Source of the DNA: Hansschlegelia plantiphila
GTDB taxonomy: Bacteria; Pseudomonadota; Alphaproteobacteria; Rhizobiales; Methylopilaceae
Reading direction: 5' to 3'
Assembly: GCF_027922265.1 (NCBI RefSeq)
Contig: NZ_BSFI01000004.1
Location: 62,001-126,000 of the forward strand
DNA: 64,000 nucleotides
Shown here: positions 1 through 7,616 of the stretch, piece after piece
Layout of the letters: every line of letters begins with the position of its first letter
How positions within the stretch are numbered: position 1 is the first letter of the stretch
The notes under the pieces: generated by a model
Databases searched by the model: none
What the model was told of the DNA's origin: nothing
Seen by the model: only the letters and a program-made list of their open reading frames with translations
Made by a program: the position numbers and the translations under genes

Positions 1-95
1 CCAAGCCGGGCGGCGACGCAACATGACATCGTCCGGCCCTGATCGTATGGCGTAGCACCCGCCGCCGGAGCCTGGCTCCGGCGAAGCGTAATGCG

Positions 96-2123
96 GTGCG
101 ATCGGAAGCGGCGTTGACCTACCGGCCAGAACTCGACGGGTTGCGCGCGGTCGCGGTCCTTGCGGTGCTGCTGTTTCATGCGACCGGCGCGCTGCCCGGC
201 GGGTTCGCCGGCGTCGACGTGTTCTTCGTGATCTCGGGCTACGTGATCACCTGCGTGATCGCGGGCGACCTCGACGCCGGGCGGTTCAGCGTCGCGGGGT
301 TCTACGAGCGGCGGGTGCGGCGGATTGCGCCGGCGCTGGTCGCGACCATCCTCGCGACGGCGCTCGCCTCCGCGTTCATCCTGATGCCAATCGACCTGAA
401 GTCGATGGGACGGAGCGCGGCGGCGGCCGCGCTGATGGTCTCCAACATCCTGTTCTGGAACGAGAGCGGCTATTTCGACGCCGCCGCCCAGACCAAGCCG
501 TTGCTGCACACGTGGTCGCTGGGAATCGAGGAGCAGTTCTACCTGCTCTACCCTCTGCTCGTCTCCGGGCTCTGGCGGCGCGCGCGATCGGCGCTGACCG
601 CCGCGCTGCTCGCGATGTTCGTCGCGTCGCTCGCCGCCGCGGCCTGGATGACCGCCGACGAGCCGTCCACTGCGTTCTATCTCGCGCCGTTCCGGTTCTG
701 GGAGCTCGCGCTCGGCGGCCTGATCGCGCTTCGCCCCATGAAGGCGCTAGAGCGGGCGCCGTTCGCGTGGATCGGGCTTGCGATGATCGCGGCCTCCTTC
801 GCCGTGTTCGACGCCACGACGCCGTTCCCCGGTCTGCCGGCGCTGCTGCCGACGGTCGGGGCGGCCCTCGTCATCAACGGCGCGCGGGGCGCTTCGCTCG
901 CGGCGAGGACGCTGGGGTCGCGGCCGTTCACCTTCGTCGGCAAGATTTCCTATTCGCTCTATCTCGTGCACTGGCCGCTGATCGTGCTGCTGGAATACCG
1001 GCAGGGCGCCCGGCTCGACGCCTGGCAGGGCGCCGCGGTCGTCGCGGGTTCGATCGCGCTGGCCTGGATCTCGTGGCGTGTCGTGGAGCAGCCGTTCCGG
1101 CGTCCGGCTGGCCGAGGCTCTCGGCTCGCGGTGTTCGGCGGGGCGGGCGCCGCGGCGGCGCTGTGCTGCGCGGCGGGCGCGGTCTTCGTCGTGACGAACG
1201 GGCTTCCGGAGCGCCTGCCGCCCGATGTGCGCCAGATTTATTCGATGATCGGCGACGACTGGCCGGAAAACGCGCAGTGCTTCGTCGACACCAAGGGCAC
1301 GCACGGACCGCAGCCGGACGACATCCGCGCGGGACGGCTGTGCTCGATGGGTCCGAAGCCGACCGGCCGCCCGGACTTCCTCGTCTGGGGCGACTCCCAT
1401 GCGCCGGCGATCGCGCCCGGCATCTTCGCGGCCGCCGACAGGGTCGGCGCGCGAGGACTGATCGTCGGGGCGGGCGCCTGTCCGCCGCTCGTCGACTTCC
1501 GGACGCTGACCGCCCGCGACGCCACGAACAGGCGCTGCGCCGAAATCAATGCGGCTGCGCTCGATCTGATGAAGTCTAAGGAGATCCCGCTGGTCTTCAT
1601 GGTGGCCCGCTGGCCGCGGAGCGCGGCCGGCAACGGTTATGGCGACGAGGGACTGTTCTTCGATCCCGCCGACATCGCGGCGCCGATCCCGGGCGAGGAC
1701 CTCAAATTCAAGGCGGCGCTCGAGGCGACGCTCGCCAGGCTTCAGGAGATCGGCGTCCGGCCGGTCATCGTGATGGACGTGCCGGAGGCCGGCTACAACG
1801 TGCCCTACGAACTCGCGCGGGCGAAGATGGCGGGCCGGTCGATCGACGTCGACCCGACGCGCGCGGTCTATCGCGAGCGCGTCGAGCGGGCCCGCGAGAT
1901 CATCACGGCGGCGGCCGAGGCCGACAACGCCGAGATCGTCGACCCGACGCGATGGTTCTGCGACGACGACGATTGCGACGTCCAGAGAAACGGCCTGCCG
2001 CTCTACCGCGACACCGACCACATCACCCGGCAGACCGCCCTTGCGCTGAGCCCGTTCTTCGATGACGCCTTCGGTCGCGCAATGGCTGAAGCGGGGGAGT
2101 CGGCTCGACGGATCGCGCAGTGA
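96..2123 (+). CDS. Membrane O-acyltransferase (OafA/YrhL type) with C-terminal SGNH domain
   Basis: This 675-residue inner-membrane protein probably transfers acyl (often acetyl) groups onto a surface or periplasmic polysaccharide. The N-terminal acyltransferase-3 domain opens with YRPELDGLRAVAVLAVLLFHA, whose His is the family's catalytic residue. Roughly ten hydrophobic segments fill residues 10-370. The C-terminal half is a periplasmic SGNH hydrolase-like domain, with GDSH near residue 433 and a DTDH (D-x-x-H) motif near residue 638, so the Ser and Asp/His positions are intact. The start is a GTG; the ATG five bases upstream is in another frame. It converges on the next gene with a 7-bp gap. 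The acceptor glycan cannot be told from sequence. Confidence 0.85.
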   Translation: MRSEAALTYRPELDGLRAVAVLAVLLFHATGALPGGFAGVDVFFVISGYVITCVIAGDLDAGRFSVAGFYERRVRRIAPALVATILATALASAFILMPIDLKSMGRSAAAAALMVSNILFWNESGYFDAAAQTKPLLHTWSLGIEEQFYLLYPLLVSGLWRRARSALTAALLAMFVASLAAAAWMTADEPSTAFYLAPFRFWELALGGLIALRPMKALERAPFAWIGLAMIAASFAVFDATTPFPGLPALLPTVGAALVINGARGASLAARTLGSRPFTFVGKISYSLYLVHWPLIVLLEYRQGARLDAWQGAAVVAGSIALAWISWRVVEQPFRRPAGRGSRLAVFGGAGAAAALCCAAGAVFVVTNGLPERLPPDVRQIYSMIGDDWPENAQCFVDTKGTHGPQPDDIRAGRLCSMGPKPTGRPDFLVWGDSHAPAIAPGIFAAADRVGARGLIVGAGACPPLVDFRTLTARDATNRRCAEINAAALDLMKSKEIPLVFMVARWPRSAAGNGYGDEGLFFDPADIAAPIPGEDLKFKAALEATLARLQEIGVRPVIVMDVPEAGYNVPYELARAKMAGRSIDVDPTRAVYRERVERAREIITAAAEADNAEIVDPTRWFCDDDDCDVQRNGLPLYRDTDHITRQTALALSPFFDDAFGRAMAEAGESARRIAQ

Positions 2124-2130
2124 AGGCGGC

Positions 2131-3414
2131 TTACGCGCTCGCCTTGGTCAGCGACGCGATCGCGAAGGCCGCGACGTTGAGCCCGATCGCATAGGTCGTC
2201 AGCAGCTTGAACACATTCAGCCGCTCGGCGACCTTTTCCGGCGCGCCGGTGAAAGCGCCGGCCATCAGCAGCACATACAGCACCGGCAGCCAGTCGAGCG
2301 CGTAACGCTGCACGTTCTGCTGCGAGAACCCGTTCGAGTGGTAGAACATCGTGATCCCCGCTATCGCCAGAATGACCGGCAGGCCGACCAGCAGGCGCAT
2401 GTCGGCCCGGGCGTAGAAGGCATAGAGCACGAAGGGGCTCGCCGCGAGGATCGATGTCCCCATCGGGTCCATCCGCACGATCTCCGTCATGTACTTGCCG
2501 GCGAACTCCATGTGGAAGCCCTGCAGGAACATGTAGGCGAGGTTCGAGACGAAATAGTCGCGGTTGAACAGGCCGCCGTCGATGATCCGCCAGGTGATGA
2601 AGTTGCGGTCGTTCTCCGCGGGATAGGCCGCGATATGGGCGTAGCCCGTCTCGAACGGCGCGCCGAAACGGGCGTAATTGTAGGCGCAGTAGGCCGCGAT
2701 CGCGATCAGGATCGGCGCCGCGAGCTTGACCGCGTCCGCGACGGTCTCGCGGTCGAAGGCGATCAGCTTGGCGCCTTTGGGGCGCGCCAGCACGAAGATG
2801 AAGGGCGCGAGGAACAGCGCCATCTGCCGGGAGAGAAAGGCGAGGCCGATGAGAACGCCCGCGAGAAGCACCCGGCGGTCGAGCGCGCTAAGGATCGCGA
2901 GGCTGACGAGGCAGAGCCCGACCGCCTGCGCGAAGAACCACACGCCGTCGCCGCGCAGCGTCACGAAGATCGCTGGCGCGCCGAACATGAAGGCGAGCGT
3001 CGCCCAGGCGCGCGCCTCGCGGTCGAGGCCGAGGCGGCCGGCGATGCTCCACCAGGACCAGCCGGTGACGATCGCGAGCAGGCCCGAGATGATGATGAAG
3101 CCGGAGGCGTTCGGCCCGAACAGCGCGACCAGCGGCGCCGCGATCAGCGCCGGGACCGGCGGGAAGATGACGTAGATGCGCTCCATGAAGCGCGCGCAGT
3201 CGCTGTCGAAGCAGGTCGGGCTGTCGAAGCGGCCGTGCAGCAGCGCGTCGGCGAGCAGCGCGTAGCTGTTGCCACCGCCATGCTCGGTGAGCGCGCGGTA
3301 GACGAGCGCCAGAATTAGCATCCCTGCCAGGCCGAAAGCCGCGATCGCGACCGCCGTCCAGCGGTCGAACGACAGGCCGGGCGCACGGCCCCTGACGGCT
3401 TCCATCACGGTCAT
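2131..3414 (-). CDS. Polytopic membrane glycosyltransferase-like protein (GT39/GT87-like)
   Basis: This protein of 427 residues is hydrophobic almost throughout, with about ten membrane segments. A short loop after the first segment is rich in Asp and Arg (residues about 50-70, including CFDSDCARFMERIY), as in lipid-linked-sugar glycosyltransferases of the GT-C fold. I chose the ATG at 3414 (MTVMEAVRG) because hydrophobic coding begins right after it; the frame stays open upstream but that part looks non-coding. It is probably a mannosyl- or arabinosyltransferase-like enzyme acting on a periplasmic substrate. The exact family is uncertain. Confidence 0.6.
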   Translation of the reverse strand: MTVMEAVRGRAPGLSFDRWTAVAIAAFGLAGMLILALVYRALTEHGGGNSYALLADALLHGRFDSPTCFDSDCARFMERIYVIFPPVPALIAAPLVALFGPNASGFIIISGLLAIVTGWSWWSIAGRLGLDREARAWATLAFMFGAPAIFVTLRGDGVWFFAQAVGLCLVSLAILSALDRRVLLAGVLIGLAFLSRQMALFLAPFIFVLARPKGAKLIAFDRETVADAVKLAAPILIAIAAYCAYNYARFGAPFETGYAHIAAYPAENDRNFITWRIIDGGLFNRDYFVSNLAYMFLQGFHMEFAGKYMTEIVRMDPMGTSILAASPFVLYAFYARADMRLLVGLPVILAIAGITMFYHSNGFSQQNVQRYALDWLPVLYVLLMAGAFTGAPEKVAERLNVFKLLTTYAIGLNVAAFAIASLTKASA

Positions 3415-3562
3415 CCCCCAAAGCTCCGTTGGCGGGGCTCGAAGTCCCACGATGGCGCCAAAGGCTTGGCGAATGGCTAACGACGGCGTGCGGCTTCGAC
3501 GCCGTCGCCTGCAAGTTGTATTATGGCGCCGACGGCCTCGGCGCCGGGAGAAGCTCCATTCG

Positions 3563-4291
3563 ATGCGGTCCCTGATCGTCGCAGGTTTTCTCGGATGGGC
3601 GATCGCCTCGGCGCCGGCCGCGGCGGCGCCCGCTCCGGCGCCGAGGCCCGCGGAGGCCGCAGGGTCGCCCGCGGCTCCCGACGCCCCCAGGCCTGAGGCG
3701 CCGGCCGCTGGGTCAGAGCCCTCGCCGGAGGAGACCAGGCTGCGCGGCATGGTCCGGGCCGCCGCCTTCGCCGACGGGCTGCCGCCGGAGATCGCGGAGG
3801 CGGTGGCCGAGGTCGAGAGCGGCTTCAACCCGAACGCCGTCGGCGGCGTCGGAGAGATCGGCCTGATGCAGGTGATGCCCTCGACCGCGAGGATGCTGGG
3901 CTTCGCCGACCCGCTGCCGAAGCTGTTCGATCCGGAGACCAACATCCGCTACGGCGTCCGCTACCTCGGCCAGGCGTGGCGGATCACCGGCGAGGACATC
4001 TGCGCGACCGTCATGAAGTACCGGGCCGGCCACGGCGAGACGCGCTACTCTCAGCGTTCGGTCGCCTACTGCGTGCGGGTGCGGGCGCTGCTCGTCGCCC
4101 GCGGTTTCCCGGTGACGGGCGTCGTGCCGGTCGCGACCTTCGGCGACCCGGCCGGCCCCGCCTTCGGCCTGCGCGGCGGACGGCGGCTGGCGAACGGCCG
4201 GGTGCGGATGCGGTTCAGCTGGGGCGCGGTCGACAGCCGCCGCCGCGCGCTCGACCGGGCCGGCCAGGCCAGCCTGTCGATCACGGAGTGA
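3563..4291 (+). CDS. Secreted lytic transglycosylase (SLT domain)
   Basis: This 242-residue exported protein should cleave the glycan strands of peptidoglycan. The start at 3563 gives a clean signal peptide (MRSLIVAGFLGWAIASAPAAAA) followed by a Pro/Ala-rich linker to about residue 55. The SLT fold then covers residues about 58-160. It has the catalytic Glu in VAEVESGFNPNAVG, the GLMQVMPSTA motif and the conserved NIRYGVRYL segment. The upstream in-frame extension is Arg-rich and unlikely to be translated. The last 60 residues are basic and low in complexity. It may act in wall remodelling or envelope machine assembly; no secretion-system genes lie nearby. Confidence 0.85.
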   Translation: MRSLIVAGFLGWAIASAPAAAAPAPAPRPAEAAGSPAAPDAPRPEAPAAGSEPSPEETRLRGMVRAAAFADGLPPEIAEAVAEVESGFNPNAVGGVGEIGLMQVMPSTARMLGFADPLPKLFDPETNIRYGVRYLGQAWRITGEDICATVMKYRAGHGETRYSQRSVAYCVRVRALLVARGFPVTGVVPVATFGDPAGPAFGLRGGRRLANGRVRMRFSWGAVDSRRRALDRAGQASLSITE

Positions 4292-4443
4292 CGGACTGCC
4301 GCCCATTACCCCTAAAAAGCATGCGTCGCTCGCAACTGGGGCTGGACGCAGCCCGCGCGGCGCGGCATGTGAGGGCCGGGGATCAAGGAGACGTCAGGCT
4401 GCACGCCGTCCGCAAACGACGGCGCTGCTTGCGTGGAGCAAAA

Positions 4444-5943
4444 ATGATCGGTCCGCTGTCGGCCGCAAAGTCCGCGCGCAATGAAATCCTGCTTCTGATC
4501 CTGGGCTTCGCCGTGCTGGTCGTGGTCGGAGCCTCTTCGGTCTGGATCGCGGGCCGGAACGCCGTGTTCAACGCGCAGCTCGCCCAGACGTCCGAGCTGA
4601 AGTCGCATATTCTGCTGACGCTCAGCGTCGCGCAGAACGCCGAGACCGGCCAGCGCGGGTTTCTGCTCACGAACGACGAGGGCTACCTCACGCCCTATGA
4701 GACGGCGCTCGCCGCCTGGGAGCCCCGGATCAGACGGCTCGCCGAGCTCGTCGGTCCGACCGGGCCGCAGCACGACCGCGCCTCGGCGCTGGCGGCGGCG
4801 CTCAAGATCAAGATGGACGAACTCGCCGAGACGGTCGCCCTTCAGCGCGCCGGCAAGTTCAGCGAGGCGCATGCGGTCGTCGAAACCGACAGGGGCCGCG
4901 ACGCGATGCTCGAGGTGCGCCGCATCGTGACGGAGATGCGGGCTTACGAAGACGACCAGTTCGCGAAGCGCTCTGGGGACGCCGCCTGGGGCGCGAAGCT
5001 TCAGCTCGCCGTGGTGATCATCGGACTGCTGGTCGCCGCGGCCCTCGCCTACGGCGCGCAGGTGATCGTCCGTCGCCAGACCAGAACGCTCAAGGCGGCG
5101 CAGGACGAACTGTCCCGCGCGAACGCCGGCCTGGAGGCGGCGGTCGCCGAACGCACCTCCGAGCTCACCACCGCGAACGACGAGATCCAGCGCTTCGCCT
5201 ACATCGTGAGCCACGATCTGCGCGCGCCGCTCGTCAACGTCATGGGCTTCACCAGCGAGCTCGACGCCGCGCGCCGGGTGCTGAAGGACCAGATCGACGC
5301 CCTGATCGAAGCCTCGCCCGGCAGCGTGGGCGAGGAGGCGCGGCTTGCGGTCGACGAGGATCTGCCGGAGGCGATCGGCTTCATCCGGGCCTCGACGACC
5401 AAGATGGACCGGCTGATCAACGCCATCCTCAAGCTGTCGCGCGAGGGCCGGAGAGTGGTGACGCCGGAGAGCGTGTCGATCAGGGACGTCGCGGAGCAGA
5501 TCGCCGCCACCCTCCACCAGCAGACCCAGTCGGCGGACGCCGAGATCGTCGTGGAGCCCGGCACGCCGCCGCTCGTCACCGACCGGTTCTCGATCGAGCA
5601 GATCTTCCAGAACCTGATAGAGAACGCGGTGAAGTATCTCGATCGCTCGCGGCCCGGACGGATCGTCGTCCGCGGCCGTCGCGTCGGGGCTCAGGTCGAA
5701 TATATGATCGAGGACAACGGTCGCGGCATCGACGCGAAGGACCACGAGCGGGTGTTCGAGCTGTTCCGACGGGCGGGCGCGCAGGACCAGCCGGGCGAAG
5801 GGCTCGGTCTCGCCTTCGTGCGCGCAAGCGTCCGCCGTCTCGGCGGCGTCATCACCCTGACCTCGAACCCCGGCCAGGGCTCCACCTTCCATCTCACCTT
5901 CCCGGCCGTGTTCCGGGTCCAATCCGAAAGCCGAGCGGCATGA
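4444..5943 (+). CDS. CHASE3-domain sensor histidine kinase
   Basis: This 499-residue membrane kinase has a TM segment at about residues 18-38, a periplasmic CHASE3 region with the hallmark QNAETGQRGFLLTNDEGYL, and a second TM near 180-200. A short coiled coil precedes a HisKA domain with phospho-acceptor His257 in FAYIVSHDLRAPL. A HATPase domain follows, with the N box in FQNLIENAVKY and G boxes in DNGRGID and GEGLGLAFV. The ATG at 4444 has GGAG 8 nt upstream. Its stop overlaps the next start as ATGA, so the three genes to 7417 form one translationally coupled unit. This layout resembles phytochrome-like kinase/Rcp-type receiver pairs, but no photosensor domain is present. The ligand is unknown. 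Confidence 0.88.
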   Translation: MIGPLSAAKSARNEILLLILGFAVLVVVGASSVWIAGRNAVFNAQLAQTSELKSHILLTLSVAQNAETGQRGFLLTNDEGYLTPYETALAAWEPRIRRLAELVGPTGPQHDRASALAAALKIKMDELAETVALQRAGKFSEAHAVVETDRGRDAMLEVRRIVTEMRAYEDDQFAKRSGDAAWGAKLQLAVVIIGLLVAAALAYGAQVIVRRQTRTLKAAQDELSRANAGLEAAVAERTSELTTANDEIQRFAYIVSHDLRAPLVNVMGFTSELDAARRVLKDQIDALIEASPGSVGEEARLAVDEDLPEAIGFIRASTTKMDRLINAILKLSREGRRVVTPESVSIRDVAEQIAATLHQQTQSADAEIVVEPGTPPLVTDRFSIEQIFQNLIENAVKYLDRSRPGRIVVRGRRVGAQVEYMIEDNGRGIDAKDHERVFELFRRAGAQDQPGEGLGLAFVRASVRRLGGVITLTSNPGQGSTFHLTFPAVFRVQSESRAA

Positions 5944-6374
5944 GCGCCAGCAACCAGCGGTCCGTCGTCATCGTCATGATCGAGGACGACGAGGGCCACG
6001 CCCGCCTGATCGAGAAGAACGTCCGCCGTGCGGGCGTGAACAACGAGATCCGCCATTTCGCGGACGGCACCTCCGCGCTCTCCTACCTCAAGTCGCCCGA
6101 GGTGCGCGAGAACGGGCCGATGCTGATCCTGCTCGACCTCAATTTGCCGGACATGACCGGGATCGACATCCTGACGATCCTGAAGGGCGACGACCGCCTC
6201 AGGCGCGCGCCCGTCATCGTGCTGACGACGACCGACGACAAGGTCGAGATCCAGCGTTGCTACGACCTCGGCTGCAACGTCTACATCACCAAGCCGGTGG
6301 ACTACGACACCTTCGCCACCGCGATCCGCCAGCTCGGCCTGTTCCTTTCGGTGATGCAGGTTCCCGACGCATGA
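5940..6374 (+). CDS. Single-domain response regulator (Rcp1-like receiver)
   Basis: A 144-residue stand-alone receiver. It shows the acidic pair in VMIEDDEGHA, the phospho-acceptor Asp in LILLDLNLPD, the Thr in VLTTTDD and the conserved Lys in YITKPVD. No output domain follows. It starts inside the stop of the kinase gene (ATGA) and ends inside the start of the next gene (ATGA). It therefore probably takes phosphate from the CHASE3 kinase and passes it on, or acts by protein contact, for example on the downstream receiver-kinase. Confidence 0.88.
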   Translation: MSASNQRSVVIVMIEDDEGHARLIEKNVRRAGVNNEIRHFADGTSALSYLKSPEVRENGPMLILLDLNLPDMTGIDILTILKGDDRLRRAPVIVLTTTDDKVEIQRCYDLGCNVYITKPVDYDTFATAIRQLGLFLSVMQVPDA

Positions 6375-7417
6375 TCGACGAGCCCGCCCAAGGCTCGCGG
6401 AAGGTCCTCTACATCGAGGACGACGACGGCCTGCGCCGTCTGGTTTCGCGCGACCTGACGCGGGCGGGCTACGAGGTCGCGGCGGTCGCGACATGCGGCG
6501 AAGGGCTCGAGCTGCTGATGACCGGCGTCTTCGACGTCGTCGCGCTCGATCATTTCCTCGCGGGGGAGACCGGGCTCGACCTGCTTCCCGCGATCCAATC
6601 GCTGCCGGCGCCGCCGCCCGTGGTCTACGTCACCGGCACCGACGACGGCCGCGTCGCGATCGCGGCGCTGAAGGCGGGCGCGTCGGACTACGTCATCAAG
6701 GACGTCGCGGGCGAGTTCCTGCCGCTGCTCCGCGCCGCCCTCGCGCAGTCCGTCGAGCAGAGCGAGATGCGTCGCCTGAAGGAGGCCGCCGAGCGCGCGG
6801 TCGTCGAGGCCCGCGACCGCGCCGAGACGTTGCTGCGCGAGGTCAACCACCGCGTCGGCAACAGCCTGCAGCTGGTCTCGGCCTTCGTGCATCTGCAGTC
6901 CGCGGGTCTCGCCGACGGCCCGGCGCGCGACATGCTGCGCGAGACCGAGGCGCGGATTCTGGCGATCGCCCAGATCCACCGGCGGCTCTACACCTCGCAC
7001 GACGTCCGCTCGGTCGACATGGACGAGTACCTCACCGGCCTCGCCGAGGAGCTCGAAGGGTCGCTGCGCACCACCGACCGGCCGCACCATATCCTGCTCG
7101 CCGTCGAGCCGATGAAGATGGCGACCGACCGCGCCGTCTCGCTCGGCGTGATCGTGACGGAGCTCGTCACCAACGCGTTCAAATATGCCTATCCGGCCGG
7201 GGTCGAAGGCGAAGTGCGCGTCAAGCTCGTCCGCGCCGGCGCCACTTTCGCGCTCACCGTCGAGGATGACGGCGTCGGCATGACCGAAGACGCCGAGCCG
7301 CGCGGCACCGGCCTCGGCCAGAAGATCGTGCGCACCATGGCCTCCACCATACAGTCGCGCATGGAACGCGACGCAGGCCACAGCGGGACGAGGATCGTCC
7401 TGGCGTTCCCGGCTTGA
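6371..7417 (+). CDS. Receiver-histidine kinase fusion (REC plus HisKA_2/HATPase)
   Basis: This 348-residue soluble protein has an N-terminal receiver (residues about 10-125; acidic pair in YIEDDDGL, phospho-acceptor Asp in VVALDHFLAGETG, Lys in YVIKDVAG). A coiled coil leads to a HisKA_2-type kinase with His160 in LLREVNHRVGNSLQLV. The HATPase has its N box in VTELVTNAFKYAYP and a G box in VEDDGVGM. Kinases of this class occur in alphaproteobacterial general-stress and light signalling. The start at 6371 is fixed by the 4-bp ATGA overlap with the preceding receiver. It probably forms the output of the three-gene relay; its own target receiver is not in the window. Confidence 0.87.
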   Translation: MIDEPAQGSRKVLYIEDDDGLRRLVSRDLTRAGYEVAAVATCGEGLELLMTGVFDVVALDHFLAGETGLDLLPAIQSLPAPPPVVYVTGTDDGRVAIAALKAGASDYVIKDVAGEFLPLLRAALAQSVEQSEMRRLKEAAERAVVEARDRAETLLREVNHRVGNSLQLVSAFVHLQSAGLADGPARDMLRETEARILAIAQIHRRLYTSHDVRSVDMDEYLTGLAEELEGSLRTTDRPHHILLAVEPMKMATDRAVSLGVIVTELVTNAFKYAYPAGVEGEVRVKLVRAGATFALTVEDDGVGMTEDAEPRGTGLGQKIVRTMASTIQSRMERDAGHSGTRIVLAFPA

Positions 7418-7498
7418 GGGACCGTCGAACGTAAAGTTCACCGTCGTCCTCCGGCTCGCGCTCGGATCGGCTGCTGCCGATCTGAGCCGTCCGGAAAG

Positions 7499-7589
7499 GG
7501 AAACTCGGGAACACCCGAGTTTCCGGAGGACCAACCGCGGACGTCGAGCGCTACGATCGAAGGCGGGTGGTCCGGTCAAGCCGGACCAC
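7499..7589. repeat. Two strong hairpins between convergent genes
   Basis: Between the convergent kinase and nasA genes lie two perfect inverted repeats. One has arms at 7499-7509 and 7514-7524 (AAACTCGGG-AACA-CCCGAGTTT core). The other has arms at 7567-7575 and 7581-7589 (GTGGTCCGG/CCGGACCAC, 5-nt loop). Neither is followed by a clear T run, so they may act as weak bidirectional terminators or 3'-end stabilisers. The rest of the 199-bp gap shows nothing. Confidence 0.45.
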
Positions 7590-7616
7590 GACGGCGGTGT
7601 TTAAACCCCTGACCCC

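Noticed and set aside
2062..3318. Plus-strand open frame opposite the membrane glycosyltransferase gene
   Set aside because: Low-complexity charged translation; the minus strand has clear membrane-protein coding.
7499..7589. Rho-independent terminators between the kinase operon and nasA
   Set aside because: Hairpins are strong but neither strand shows a proper T run after them, so I list them only as inverted repeats.
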